Shown: positions 7,993-16,500 of the stretch, in pieces
How positions within the stretch are numbered: position 1 is the first letter of the stretch
Layout of the letters: every line of letters begins with the position of its first letter
Assembly: GCA_964514105.1 (NCBI GenBank)
Contig: CAZEPJ010000052.1
Coordinates: 1 to 31,687 of the forward strand
Length of the DNA: 31,687 bases
Origin: CAZEPJ01 sp964514105
Lineage (GTDB): Bacteria > Desulfobacterota > Desulfocorpusculales > Desulfocorpusculum
Direction of reading: 5' to 3'
Program-made: the position numbers and the translations under genes
Notes under the pieces: model-generated
Databases searched by the model: none
What the model was told of the DNA's origin: nothing
The model's input: the letters and a program-made list of their open reading frames with translations, nothing else

Positions 7993-9207
7993 ATGTCATT
8001 CGCCACCATTGAGGAGGCCATCGAGGAGATCCGCCAGGGCAAGATGGTGATCCTTGTCGACGACGAAGACCGGGAGAACGAGGGCGACCTGACCATGGCC
8101 GCCGAGAAGGTCACTGCGCAGCACGTCAATTTCATGGCCCGGTATGGGAGGGGGCTCATCTGCGTCTCCATGACCGAGGAGCGAGCGCGGGAATTGGACC
8201 TCCCCCCGATGGTCCAGGACAATACCAGCGCATTTCGAACCGCCTTCACCATCTCCGTAGACGCCAAGAAGGGGGTCTCCACCGGCATCTCGGCGCCGGA
8301 CCGCGCCCTGACCATCCAGACCCTGGTGGACGCGCGGACGTCCCCCGGGGACATCGCACGACCGGGGCATGTCTTCCCGCTCATCGCCAAGCCCGGCGGC
8401 GTCCTGGCGCGAACGGGCCAGACCGAGGGCTCGGTGGACCTGGCCCGGCTGGCGGGGATGAAGGCCATGGGGGTCATCTGCGAGATCATGAACGAGGACG
8501 GCACCATGGCCCGGCGTCCCGACCTGGACCGTTTCGCCGCGGCGCATGACCTGAAGATCGCCACCATCGCGGACCTGATCAAATACCGGCTCCAGCACGA
8601 GCGGCTGGTGCACCGAGCCGCGGAGACCGTCCTTCCGACCCTCATCGCCGGGGACTTCAAGGCCATCGCCTACACCAACGACGTGGACCCCAACGAGCAC
8701 TTGGCGCTGGTTCTGGGAGATTGGAAGCCCGAGGACCCGGTGCTGGTCCGCGTTCACTCGGAGTGCGTCACGGGGGATGTCTTCCATTCCCAGCGATGCG
8801 ACTGCGGAGAGCAGTTGCATCGCGCCCTGGACATCATCCGCCAGGAGGGACGCGGGGCCCTCGTCTACATGCGCCAGGAGGGACGCGGCATCGGTCTGTG
8901 CAACAAGCTGAGGGCCTATGTGCTGCAGGACAAGGGGCTGGACACCGTGGAGGCCAACCTGGAGCTGGGCTTTCCCCCGGATCAACGCGACTATGGTGTG
9001 GGGGCCCAGATCATCCGTGACCTGGGGATCCGGCGGATGCGTCTCATGACCAACAATCCCACCAAGTATGTGGCCCTGACGGGGTACGGCCTGGAGATCG
9101 TGGAGCGGGTTGCCCTGGAGGTCAAGCCCAACCAGATCAACCTGAAGTACTTGCAGACCAAGCGGGACAAGATGGGGCATATGCTGAAGATCAAGCCCCA
9201 GGGATGA
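7993..9207 (+). CDS. ribBA: Bifunctional DHBP synthase / GTP cyclohydrolase II
   Basis: A 404-residue fusion supplying both riboflavin precursors. Residues 1 to about 205 are 3,4-dihydroxy-2-butanone 4-phosphate synthase, with DDEDRENEGDL and the later GHVFPL segment. Residues from about 206 are GTP cyclohydrolase II, with zinc ligands Cys258, Cys269 and Cys271 in ECVTGDVFHSQRCDCG and the RQEGRGIGL motif. The ATG at 7993 follows AAGGAG at 7979-7984 by 8 nt. The C-terminal half retains its metal ligands, so both activities are expected. Confidence 0.97.
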   Translation: MSFATIEEAIEEIRQGKMVILVDDEDRENEGDLTMAAEKVTAQHVNFMARYGRGLICVSMTEERARELDLPPMVQDNTSAFRTAFTISVDAKKGVSTGISAPDRALTIQTLVDARTSPGDIARPGHVFPLIAKPGGVLARTGQTEGSVDLARLAGMKAMGVICEIMNEDGTMARRPDLDRFAAAHDLKIATIADLIKYRLQHERLVHRAAETVLPTLIAGDFKAIAYTNDVDPNEHLALVLGDWKPEDPVLVRVHSECVTGDVFHSQRCDCGEQLHRALDIIRQEGRGALVYMRQEGRGIGLCNKLRAYVLQDKGLDTVEANLELGFPPDQRDYGVGAQIIRDLGIRRMRLMTNNPTKYVALTGYGLEIVERVALEVKPNQINLKYLQTKRDKMGHMLKIKPQG

Positions 9208-9279
9208 GGCGGGTGCCATGACGCCCCAGGTTCGGCGAATGCGCCCGCGGCGTGGCCGGATGAGAAAGGGGATGATGCG

Positions 9280-9759
9280 ATGCCAAAGATACACGAAGGA
9301 GAGATCCGCGGCGATGGGTTGCGCGTGGCCCTGGTGGTGAGTCGTTTCAACGAATTCATCGCAGGGCGCCTCCTGGAGGGGGCGGTCGACGCCCTGGTCC
9401 GCCATGGGACCCGGGATGAGGACATCCATGTCTTGCGGGTCCCCGGGGCTTTCGAGATCCCTGCCATGGCCCGATGGGCGGCGACGGCAGGCCGCTTCGA
9501 CGCAGTGGTCTGCGTGGGCGCTGTCATCCGGGGCTCCACGCCCCATTTCGACTACGTCGCCGCGGAGGTCTCCAAAGGGGTCGCCCTCGTGGCCATGGAG
9601 TCCCCCGTCCCCGTCGCCTTCGGCGTCGTGACCACCGACACCATCGAACAGGCCATCGAGCGGGCGGGATCCAAGGCCGGCAACAAGGGGTGGGATGCCG
9701 CCATGGCCGTCATGGAACTGGCCCAGCTGCGCAGGAAGCTCAAGGCGCTGGGCGACTGA
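9280..9759 (+). CDS. ribH: 6,7-dimethyl-8-ribityllumazine synthase
   Basis: A 159-residue lumazine synthase joining the RibA-derived pyrimidine with dihydroxybutanone phosphate. Hallmarks are VVSRFNEFI near residue 20, VPGAFEIP, GAVIRGSTPHFDYV with the catalytic His, and FGVVTTDTIEQAIERAGSKAGNKG. It lies 72 bp after ribBA and before nusB, the classic rib-nusB arrangement. Many members assemble into icosahedral shells, but nothing in this sequence shows that directly. Confidence 0.96.
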   Translation: MPKIHEGEIRGDGLRVALVVSRFNEFIAGRLLEGAVDALVRHGTRDEDIHVLRVPGAFEIPAMARWAATAGRFDAVVCVGAVIRGSTPHFDYVAAEVSKGVALVAMESPVPVAFGVVTTDTIEQAIERAGSKAGNKGWDAAMAVMELAQLRRKLKALGD

Positions 9760-9848
9760 GCGCGGCGCGGGGGATTCCCCGGCGCGGGGCGGGAAGCGCA
9801 CCGGCATGGGCGGGGCCGACCGATGCCGTGGTGCATGGGTTATGACTC

Positions 9849-9853
9849 GGAGG
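9849..9853 (+). promoter_or_regulatory. Shine-Dalgarno deciding the nusB start
   Basis: GGAGG lies 6 nt before GTG at 9860. The alternative ATG at 9842 has no recognisable ribosome-binding site, so the GTG start is preferred. Confidence 0.6.
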
Positions 9854-9859
9854 CAGGTT

Positions 9860-10321
9860 GTGGGCTCCCGTCGCAAGGCGCGTGTGATGGCGCTTCAAGT
9901 CCTCTATCAACTGGACCTCACCCGGGACCCTCTCGGGGACACCCTGGCGAGCCTCTGGGAGGGTCTCGATCCCTCCGACGAGATCTATGGCTTCGCTCGG
10001 GAGCTGGTGGTGGGAGTGCGGGAGGAGTTGCCCCGACTCGATGCCCTGCTTGAGCGTACCTCGGAAAACTGGCGCGTCGACAGGATGCCGCTGGTGGATC
10101 GAAACATCCTGAGGCTGGCCGTCTTCGAGTTCCTCCACTGCCCGGAAATCCCGGATCGGGTGACCATCAACGAGGCCATCGAGTTGGGAAAGCGGTTCGG
10201 CACCGAGGAGACGGGGGCGTTCGTCAACGGGGTGCTGGATCAGGTCCGGATCCTCTTGCGCGCCGAACGGGACTGTGCGGAGGGCCCCCGAAAGCCTGCG
10301 GCCACGTCTCGGGAGAACTGA
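9860..10321 (+). CDS. nusB: Transcription antitermination factor NusB
   Basis: A 153-residue NusB, an all-helical RNA-binding protein that works with NusE (S10) in rRNA transcription antitermination. It begins (V/M)GSRRKARVMALQVLYQLDL, the standard NusB N-terminus, and contains DRNILRLAVFEF and INEAIELGKRFGTEETGAFVNGVLD further on. GTG at 9860 is preferred because of GGAGG at 9849-9853; ATG at 9842 would add six residues. The next gene starts 1 bp after the stop. Confidence 0.93.
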   Translation: MGSRRKARVMALQVLYQLDLTRDPLGDTLASLWEGLDPSDEIYGFARELVVGVREELPRLDALLERTSENWRVDRMPLVDRNILRLAVFEFLHCPEIPDRVTINEAIELGKRFGTEETGAFVNGVLDQVRILLRAERDCAEGPRKPAATSREN

Positions 10322-10322
10322 G

Positions 10323-11690
10323 TTGCGGATCGTCATCGTCGGTGCCGGAGACGTGGGGCTGCACATCGCACAGACCCTCTCCCGCGAGCATCACGACGTC
10401 ACGCTCATCGAGCTGCGGGACGAGGTGGCCCGCCGGGTGAGGACCACCGTGGACGTCCGGCTCATCGTGGGAAGCGGCTCCAGCCCGGACATCCTGGAGC
10501 AGGCGGGGATCGATCAGGCCGACATGCTCATCGCCGTGACGGAGCGCGACGAGGTGAACCTGCTCGTCTGCTTCATCGCCTCGTCCCGGGTGCGCGTCCC
10601 CATGAAGATTGCCCGCATCCGCGATGAGGCGTATGCAAGGGCCATGGAGGGGTTTCAACGGGACCCGTTGCACATCGACCTGTGCATTCACCCGGAGAAG
10701 GAAGCGGCCGTTACGGCCCTCAAACTCATGGAGATCCCCGGGGCGAGGGAGTTCGTGGAGTTCGCCGGCGGGCGCGTCCTGCTCGTGGGGACTCGCATAG
10801 ACACGGCAAGCTCCCTGCTCAACCGCCCTCTCAGGGACGTCCGGCTGGGGGGCGGCTCGGGCGGGAAGGTCCTCGTGGTGGCACTCCACCGCGGGGCGCA
10901 GCTCATCATCCCCCATGGGGGCGACTGCATCCGGCCCGGGGACGAGATCTTCCTCGTCGGAGAAAGAGAGAGACTCCCGGCGGTCCTGGAAGCCCTGGGC
11001 AAGACCGTCTCTCCCACGCAGCGCGTCATCCTGTATGGAGGCAGCAAGGTCGCCGTATATCTGGCCAAGGAGCTCGAGGCCCTCCCTTTCTCCACCAAGT
11101 TCATCTGCCCTGATGAGGCCATATGCAATCGCCTGTTGGAGGAGTTCGATCGGGTCATGGTCCTTTGCGGGGAAGGGACGGACCAGGATCTGCTCCTGGA
11201 GTTCAACGTGCAGGACGCGGACTACTTCGTGTCGGCATCCGATGACGAGGAGGCCAACATCCTGGTGGCGCTTCTGGCCAAGAGGCTCGGGGCGCGCCGC
11301 ACCATGGCCCTGGTCTCCCGCCTCTCGTATGTCTCTCTGGCCTCCAGCATCGGCGTGGACGTGGTCCTGAATCCCCAGATGGCGGCCATCAACCGGATCC
11401 TTCGGTACCTGCGCCGGGGTGAAGTCCTGAGCGTGGCCACCATGGGCGCCGAGCGTGCCGAGGCCATAGAGGTGCGGGCCACGGAGGCCTCGGAGATCGT
11501 CAACCGCCCCCTCAAGGACCTCCGTTTCCCCGAGGACGCCATCATCGGCGCCGTGGTGCGCGATGTCAGTATCATGATCCCCCATGGGGCGACGGTGATC
11601 CTGCCCGGGGATCGCGTGGTGATCTTTGCCAAGCGCCAGGCGATCCCCCAGGTGGAAAAGGCCCTCATGGTGGACGTGGAAGGCCGCTGA
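10323..11690 (+). CDS. trkA: Trk-type potassium uptake regulator TrkA (two RCK modules)
   Basis: A 455-residue cytoplasmic NAD-binding regulator of a Trk/Ktr potassium channel. It opens with the Rossmann motif IVIVGAGDVG and comprises two repeats of RCK-N plus RCK-C: residues 1 to about 220 and about 230 to 455. The second Rossmann glycine motif (ILYGGSKVA) is degenerate, as in many double-module TrkA proteins. Translation begins at TTG 10323, 1 bp after nusB, with GGAG about 7 nt upstream. No channel subunit (trkH/ktrB) is present in the window, so the partner is encoded elsewhere. A functional link to the antiporter at 23725-25737 is possible but unproven. Confidence 0.9.
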   Translation: MRIVIVGAGDVGLHIAQTLSREHHDVTLIELRDEVARRVRTTVDVRLIVGSGSSPDILEQAGIDQADMLIAVTERDEVNLLVCFIASSRVRVPMKIARIRDEAYARAMEGFQRDPLHIDLCIHPEKEAAVTALKLMEIPGAREFVEFAGGRVLLVGTRIDTASSLLNRPLRDVRLGGGSGGKVLVVALHRGAQLIIPHGGDCIRPGDEIFLVGERERLPAVLEALGKTVSPTQRVILYGGSKVAVYLAKELEALPFSTKFICPDEAICNRLLEEFDRVMVLCGEGTDQDLLLEFNVQDADYFVSASDDEEANILVALLAKRLGARRTMALVSRLSYVSLASSIGVDVVLNPQMAAINRILRYLRRGEVLSVATMGAERAEAIEVRATEASEIVNRPLKDLRFPEDAIIGAVVRDVSIMIPHGATVILPGDRVVIFAKRQAIPQVEKALMVDVEGR

Positions 11691-11762
11691 CGCCGCGCGC
11701 CCATGGCTCCCGTACGGGGAGGTGCTCTTCCCCGCCGGCCTCACGGGGCACTGCGAAAGCCT

Positions 11763-11791
11763 TTGACACCCCCATCCGTTGGCGATATGAT
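11763..11791 (+). promoter_or_regulatory. Near-consensus sigma70 promoter for leuS-lptE-holA
   Basis: TTGACA (11763-11768), 17 bp, then TATGAT (11786-11791): a perfect -35 and five of six -10 positions with optimal spacing. Transcription would start near 11798, leaving a leader of only about 29 nt before the leuS ATG. That is too short for a T-box or attenuator. Confidence 0.8.
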
Positions 11792-11826
11792 AAGCATCTA
11801 ATTATTCTGGGAAATCGGAGTTTCAA

Positions 11827-14415
11827 ATGCACGAACGCTACGAACCCCATGCCATAGAGGCGAAGTGGCAGAGGCGGTGGGCCGACGAGAGGATCTTCGA
11901 GGTGGGGATGGATCCCCTCCGCCCCAAGTACTACCTGCTGGAGATGTTCCCGTACCCGTCGGGACGGATCCACATGGGCCACGTGCGCAATTACAGCATC
12001 GGCGATGTCATGGCCCGGTTCCGCCGCATGCAGGGATACAATGTCCTCCATCCCATGGGGTGGGACGCATTCGGCATGCCCGCCGAGAACGCGGCCATCG
12101 ATCAGAAGGTTCACCCGGCCGAATGGACCTTGCAGAACATCGACTTCATGAGGGCTCAGCTCAAACGCCTGGGGTACAGCTACGACTGGAGCCGGGAGCT
12201 GGCCACATGCAGCCCCGACTATTACCGTTGGAACCAGTGGGTCTTCCTCCAGATGATGGAAAAGGGCCTGGTCGAACGCCGCAAGGGCTTCGTCAACTGG
12301 TGCAATGCATGCCAGACCGTGCTGGCCAACGAGCAGGTGGAAGCCGGCCTGTGCTGGCGGTGCCACAAGGAGGTGGTCCAGAAGGAACTGGAGCAGTGGT
12401 ACCTGAAGATCACGGCCTATGCGGAGGAACTACTGGCGGGCTGTAAGGCTCTCCAGGGGACTTGGCCCGAGCGCGTTCTCACCATGCAGACGAACTGGAT
12501 TGGCAAGAGCCACGGCGCAGAGGTGGACTTTCCCCTGGTCTCCGGGCCGGGCGCCATCCGCATCTACACCACCCGGCAGGATACCCTGTACGGGGCGACC
12601 TTCATGGTCCTGGCCCCAGAGCACCCGCTGGCTCGAGATCTGTGCGCCGGCACGTCCCAGGAGGCCGAGGTCCGGCAGTTCATAGAACGTCAGAGTCGCA
12701 TCGAGAAGTTCGTCCGAGAGGCAGAAGGCACGGAGAAGGTGGGGGTCTTTACCGGGCGGTACGCCGTCAATCCGCTGACCCGGGAGGAGATCCCCGTGTG
12801 GGTGGCCAATTTCGTGCTCATGGAGTATGGGACCGGTGCCATCATGGCCGTGCCCGCCCACGACCAGCGGGATCTGGACTTCGCCCGGAAGTACGGCCTG
12901 CCCGTTCGGGTGGTCATCCAGCCACCCGATGGATCGCTGGACGAGAGGACCATGATCCAGGCCTACGTCGGGGAGGGTCGACTGGTCAACTCGGGGTCCT
13001 TCGACGGGAGGTCCAGCAAGGAGGCCCTGGACGACATCGGCCGTTTTCTGGAGGAGCAGGGCCTGGGCACGCGCACCGTTAACTACCGCTTGAGGGATTG
13101 GGGCATTTCCCGCCAACGCTACTGGGGCACCCCCATCCCGGTCATCCACTGTGACGGCTGCGGGGTGGTTCCCGTCCCGTACCGAGACCTTCCGGTGCTG
13201 CTCCCGCTGGATTTGGATCTGGTGGAGGGAGGCCGGTCGCCGCTGCCGTACTCCGAGGCCTTTCTCAAGGTCCCGTGCCCGCGCTGCGGCCGGGATGCCC
13301 GTCGCGAGACGGATACCATGGATACGTTTGTGGACTCATCCTGGTACTTCGGGCGATACACCTGCGCCAGGTTCGATGAGGCGCCGTTGGACGTGGAGGC
13401 CTCCCGGTACTGGATGCCGGTTGATCAGTACATCGGGGGCATCGAACACGCCATCCTGCATCTGCTGTACTCCCGCTTTTGGACCATGTTCATGCGGGAT
13501 CTGGGCCTGTATGCGGAAGGGGAGCCCTATCGGCGGCTGCTCACCCAGGGAATGGTCTGCAAGGAGAGCTGTTACTGCCCCGAACATGAGTATCTGTATC
13601 CCGAGGAGGTGGAGGAGCGGGACGGGGCCTTGTTCTGTCGGCGCTGCGGCAGTGGCGTCCGGATCGGACGCGTGGAGAAGATGTCCAAGTCCAAGAAGAA
13701 CGTGGTAGACCCCGATGCGATCGTGCAGCGGTACGGAGCCGACACTGTGCGCTTTTTCTGCCTCTCGGATTCCCCTCCGGAGAAGGACCTGGAGTGGAGC
13801 GATCAGAACGTGGAGGGGTGCCATCGGTTTCTGAGCCGATTCTGGAACCTGATGGTGGATCGTCTGTCGCTGGTGAAGGACGACCCGCCGTACGCGGGCA
13901 CGTTGCCCGCCGCGGGCCCGGCTCGGGATCTGCTTCAGGTCACCCACGCCACCATCCGAAAGGTCGGGGAGGAGATCGAGGAGCGATATCATCTCAACAC
14001 GGCCATCAGCGCCATCCGCACCCTGGTGAACCGGATCCAGGAGTTCCCCACGGATGGGCTGGAGGCCGTGGAGAGGGGTGTGCTGCGCAAGGCCATGGAG
14101 GACGCTGTGGTGCTCCTGTACCCCTTCGTCCCTCATATGTGCGAGGAGCTCTGGGAAGGGATGGGACACACCAGCGGTCTGACGGACCACCCTTGGCCGG
14201 TCTGGGATGCCGCCATGCTGGTTCGGGAGGAGGTGCAGATCGCTGTGCAGGTCAACGGCAAGCTCAGGGGACAGCTCGATCTCCCCGCGGGGTCTCTTCA
14301 GCAGGCGGTGTTGGAGGCGGCCCTGGCCGATCCGAGGATTCAGAGACATGTCTCAGGAAGGCCGCTCAGGAAGGTGGTCTACGTCCAGGATCGCCTCCTG
14401 AGTCTGGTGATCTGA
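11827..14415 (+). CDS. leuS: Leucyl-tRNA synthetase
   Basis: An 862-residue class I aminoacyl-tRNA synthetase charging tRNA-Leu. The HIGH-type motif is HMGH at residues 49-52, and KMSKS is at 618-622. The CP1 editing domain lies between them, and a zinc-binding-like CDGCG and CPRCG region is present. The MDTFVDSSWYF motif is diagnostic of LeuRS, and the C-terminus with VQVNGKLRGQ is complete. ATG at 11827 follows GGAG at 6 nt. It is first in an operon with lptE and holA. Confidence 0.98.
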   Translation: MHERYEPHAIEAKWQRRWADERIFEVGMDPLRPKYYLLEMFPYPSGRIHMGHVRNYSIGDVMARFRRMQGYNVLHPMGWDAFGMPAENAAIDQKVHPAEWTLQNIDFMRAQLKRLGYSYDWSRELATCSPDYYRWNQWVFLQMMEKGLVERRKGFVNWCNACQTVLANEQVEAGLCWRCHKEVVQKELEQWYLKITAYAEELLAGCKALQGTWPERVLTMQTNWIGKSHGAEVDFPLVSGPGAIRIYTTRQDTLYGATFMVLAPEHPLARDLCAGTSQEAEVRQFIERQSRIEKFVREAEGTEKVGVFTGRYAVNPLTREEIPVWVANFVLMEYGTGAIMAVPAHDQRDLDFARKYGLPVRVVIQPPDGSLDERTMIQAYVGEGRLVNSGSFDGRSSKEALDDIGRFLEEQGLGTRTVNYRLRDWGISRQRYWGTPIPVIHCDGCGVVPVPYRDLPVLLPLDLDLVEGGRSPLPYSEAFLKVPCPRCGRDARRETDTMDTFVDSSWYFGRYTCARFDEAPLDVEASRYWMPVDQYIGGIEHAILHLLYSRFWTMFMRDLGLYAEGEPYRRLLTQGMVCKESCYCPEHEYLYPEEVEERDGALFCRRCGSGVRIGRVEKMSKSKKNVVDPDAIVQRYGADTVRFFCLSDSPPEKDLEWSDQNVEGCHRFLSRFWNLMVDRLSLVKDDPPYAGTLPAAGPARDLLQVTHATIRKVGEEIEERYHLNTAISAIRTLVNRIQEFPTDGLEAVERGVLRKAMEDAVVLLYPFVPHMCEELWEGMGHTSGLTDHPWPVWDAAMLVREEVQIAVQVNGKLRGQLDLPAGSLQQAVLEAALADPRIQRHVSGRPLRKVVYVQDRLLSLVI

Positions 14416-14427
14416 GGAGGTGCCTGC

Positions 14428-14937
14428 ATGAGGGTGCGCGTGGGTTGGCTGCTGGGGTTTGTATTGATCGCCTGGGTGTCCGCGTGCGGCTATCGGTTCC
14501 AGGGGGCCACCGCCCCGGACGGGGCGACCATCGAGGTGCCGGTCTTCGAGAATCGAACGGTGGAGACCGGGATCGAGACCATTGTCACGGAACGGATCCT
14601 GGCGCAGATGCGGGCGGCACCCGGGTGGCGAGTGGCGCCACCCGGGGAGGGTCGATACGTGCTCAAGGGGATCGTGACCAAGTTCGTCGCGGAACCCCAC
14701 CTGGTCTCCACCCAGCGGCTCGCGGTGGAGAACCGGGCCACCATGTCTCTGGACGTCCGGCTGCAGGAGCGGGCCACGAAGAAAGACCTGTGGCATGAGA
14801 ACAACCTGAGGACCTTTGCCGATTACCCCATCGGAGACGGGGTCCTGCTGAATGAACGGAGCAAGCTCAACGCCGTGGCGCGCATTGCAGAGGAACTGGC
14901 CCACCGGATCCGGGTGAGGGTGCAGGACACCTGGTGA
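14428..14937 (+). CDS. lptE: LPS-assembly lipoprotein LptE
   Basis: A 169-residue outer-membrane lipoprotein of the LptE family, the plug partner of LptD in lipopolysaccharide export. The N-terminus is a lipoprotein signal: basic residues, a hydrophobic stretch, and a lipobox ending at Cys20 (VSAC), followed by GYRFQG, the typical start of mature LptE. The segment EVPVFENRTVETGIE is also characteristic. A full AGGAGGTG Shine-Dalgarno precedes the ATG. The stop overlaps the next GTG by 4 bp (GTGA). Its presence implies an LPS-bearing outer membrane. Confidence 0.9.
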   Translation: MRVRVGWLLGFVLIAWVSACGYRFQGATAPDGATIEVPVFENRTVETGIETIVTERILAQMRAAPGWRVAPPGEGRYVLKGIVTKFVAEPHLVSTQRLAVENRATMSLDVRLQERATKKDLWHENNLRTFADYPIGDGVLLNERSKLNAVARIAEELAHRIRVRVQDTW

Positions 14938-16076
14938 GAGTGCACTCCACGCCGGAGAGGCCCGCGACGAGGCGGTCGCGCCCCGTCGGGCCCCGGGTGG
15001 GATTCAAGAGGGAGCCGAACATAGCTTCGAGGACCGCAACAGCCGAGGAAGCCCTGCGGGCCCGCATGGCTCGGGGGGAGGTGCCTCCACTCCTGTACCT
15101 GTACGGCGCGGACGGGGGCCGCATCCTGGCGCTCATCGAGGAGTTGCGCAGCGCTTGCGTCCAGGAGGGCGTGCGCGATTTCAATGTGAATCATCTCGAC
15201 GCCCGGGAGACGGGCGCGGATCGGATCATGGAGACGGCGCGAAGCCTCCCCATGATGTCCCCCAGACGCTTGGTCATCGTGGCCAATGCCTCGTTCTTGG
15301 ACAAGGGAGGCTGGGGGCGTATCTCCCCTTACTTGAGGGACCCCACCCCATCCACGTGCCTGATCCTCCGGTGCGACAGGGCCCCGAGCGACCGTGATCT
15401 GGGCAAGCTTCTGGCCGAGCACGGCATGATCGTGGAGCTGCGGCCGTGGTCCGAGAGACAGGCCGAGGCCTGGGTCTCGGAACGCTTCCGTCGCGAGGGC
15501 AAGCGACTCCAGCCCGGCACGGCGCGGGCCCTGGTGGAGCGCGTGGGGACGCGCCAGGGCGACTTGGAGGGGGAGGTCCGCAAGCTGCTCGCCTATGTGG
15601 GGGACGCCCCCGGCGTGCGGGAGGAGGACGTGCGGGATGTGGCTGCCGATGCCCGGACCCATAGCATCTTTGATCTGACCGATGCCGTGGGCGAGCAGCG
15701 CGTCCTCGACGCCCTGCGGATCGTTCACCGGTTGCTGGAAGAGGGATCTGCCCCGCTGGCTGTCCTGGGCATGCTGGCCCGCCAGGTGCGCTTGATCTGG
15801 TCGACCAGGGCCTCCCTGGCCGCTTCCCCGCGGGCGGGAGGAGCGGGACCGGATCTGCCCGGCCCTGCCTTTGCCCGGGAGAAACTCGTGGCCCAGGCCA
15901 GGCGCTGGGGGGACAGGGAGCTGGGAGAGGCGATCCGAGCCCTTGCCCGGGCGGACCGGGAAATCAAGACCGGGAGGTTGGGGCACGAGATCGTGATGGA
16001 CCGGTGGGTCCTGGACGTGGGGATCCGTCACGGGCGCCAGGCCTTGCGCCGAACCGACGGGACCCGGCTTTCGTGA
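14934..16076 (+). CDS. holA: DNA polymerase III subunit delta
   Basis: A 380-residue HolA, the clamp-loader delta subunit that opens the sliding clamp. PPLLYLYGADGGRILALIEE near residue 51 is the usual beginning of the family's first domain. The later MSPRRLVIV, WSERQAEAWV, GDLEGEVRKL and HSIFDLTDAV segments follow the HolA pattern, and the C-terminal helical collar domain is present. The GTG at 14934 overlaps the lptE stop. It gives an N-terminal arm about 30 residues longer than usual, so a later start (for example GTG at 14997) is possible, although no good ribosome-binding site is seen there. Confidence 0.9.
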   Translation: MRVHSTPERPATRRSRPVGPRVGFKREPNIASRTATAEEALRARMARGEVPPLLYLYGADGGRILALIEELRSACVQEGVRDFNVNHLDARETGADRIMETARSLPMMSPRRLVIVANASFLDKGGWGRISPYLRDPTPSTCLILRCDRAPSDRDLGKLLAEHGMIVELRPWSERQAEAWVSERFRREGKRLQPGTARALVERVGTRQGDLEGEVRKLLAYVGDAPGVREEDVRDVAADARTHSIFDLTDAVGEQRVLDALRIVHRLLEEGSAPLAVLGMLARQVRLIWSTRASLAASPRAGGAGPDLPGPAFAREKLVAQARRWGDRELGEAIRALARADREIKTGRLGHEIVMDRWVLDVGIRHGRQALRRTDGTRLS

Positions 16077-16165
16077 CGGCGTACCGGTCCATGGGCCCGC
16101 TGCCCTCGCCCCGGACTCCCAGCTTCGGAGCGCGGTCCCGTCCGGCACGCCAGGATCGCGAGGCG

Positions 16166-16432
16166 CTACGCGCCGATAGCGCTGACCTTTCCGGCCAGGC
16201 GGGAGATCTTTCGGGATGCCGCATTCCTGTGATACACGCCCTTGCCCACGCTCTTCTGGAGCAGGGAGGTGGAGACCTTCAGGGCATCCTGGGCGTCTTG
16301 GATCTTTCCCTCGTCCACGGCGCGAAGGAGCTTCTTGATCTGGGTCTTCACCGCGGTCCGCATGCTTCGATTTCTGGCCCTGCGCCGCTCGCTCTGTCTC
16401 ATGCGCTTCAGGGCGGATAAATGGTTGGCCAC
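16166..16432 (-). CDS. rpsT: 30S ribosomal protein S20
   Basis: An 88-residue, strongly basic S20 beginning (V/M)ANHLSALKRMRQSERRRARN, which matches the family directly. It binds 16S rRNA in the small subunit. The start is GTG at 16432, with AGGAGG 5 nt upstream (16438-16443 on the + strand). It is the lone - strand gene between holA and murJ, the same placement as in many deltaproteobacteria. A strong dedicated promoter lies upstream at 16472-16500. A 6-bp inverted repeat (GCGCTA/TAGCGC) overlaps the stop codon but has no T-run. Confidence 0.97.
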   Translation of the reverse strand: MANHLSALKRMRQSERRRARNRSMRTAVKTQIKKLLRAVDEGKIQDAQDALKVSTSLLQKSVGKGVYHRNAASRKISRLAGKVSAIGA

Positions 16433-16471
16433 CTGTGCCTCCTGTCGTCTTGAGAGCTGCGTAAACATTAT

Positions 16472-16500
16472 TGTATATCGAATCGAAGGCCCCATGTCAA
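16472..16500 (-). promoter_or_regulatory. rpsT promoter overlapping the murJ start codon
   Basis: Read on the - strand: TTGACA (+ strand 16495-16500), 17 bp, then TATACA (16472-16477). The -35 hexamer occupies the last two bases of the murJ ATG and the following codon and a half. On the + strand a weaker pair, TTGAGA (16450-16455) and TATATC (16474-16479) with 18-bp spacing, could serve murJ, so the two promoters would interleave. Confidence 0.75.

Noticed and set aside
11711..11760. GC-rich inverted repeats between trkA and leuS considered as a terminator
   Set aside because: Stems are only about 5 bp and no T-run follows; support is too weak to list.
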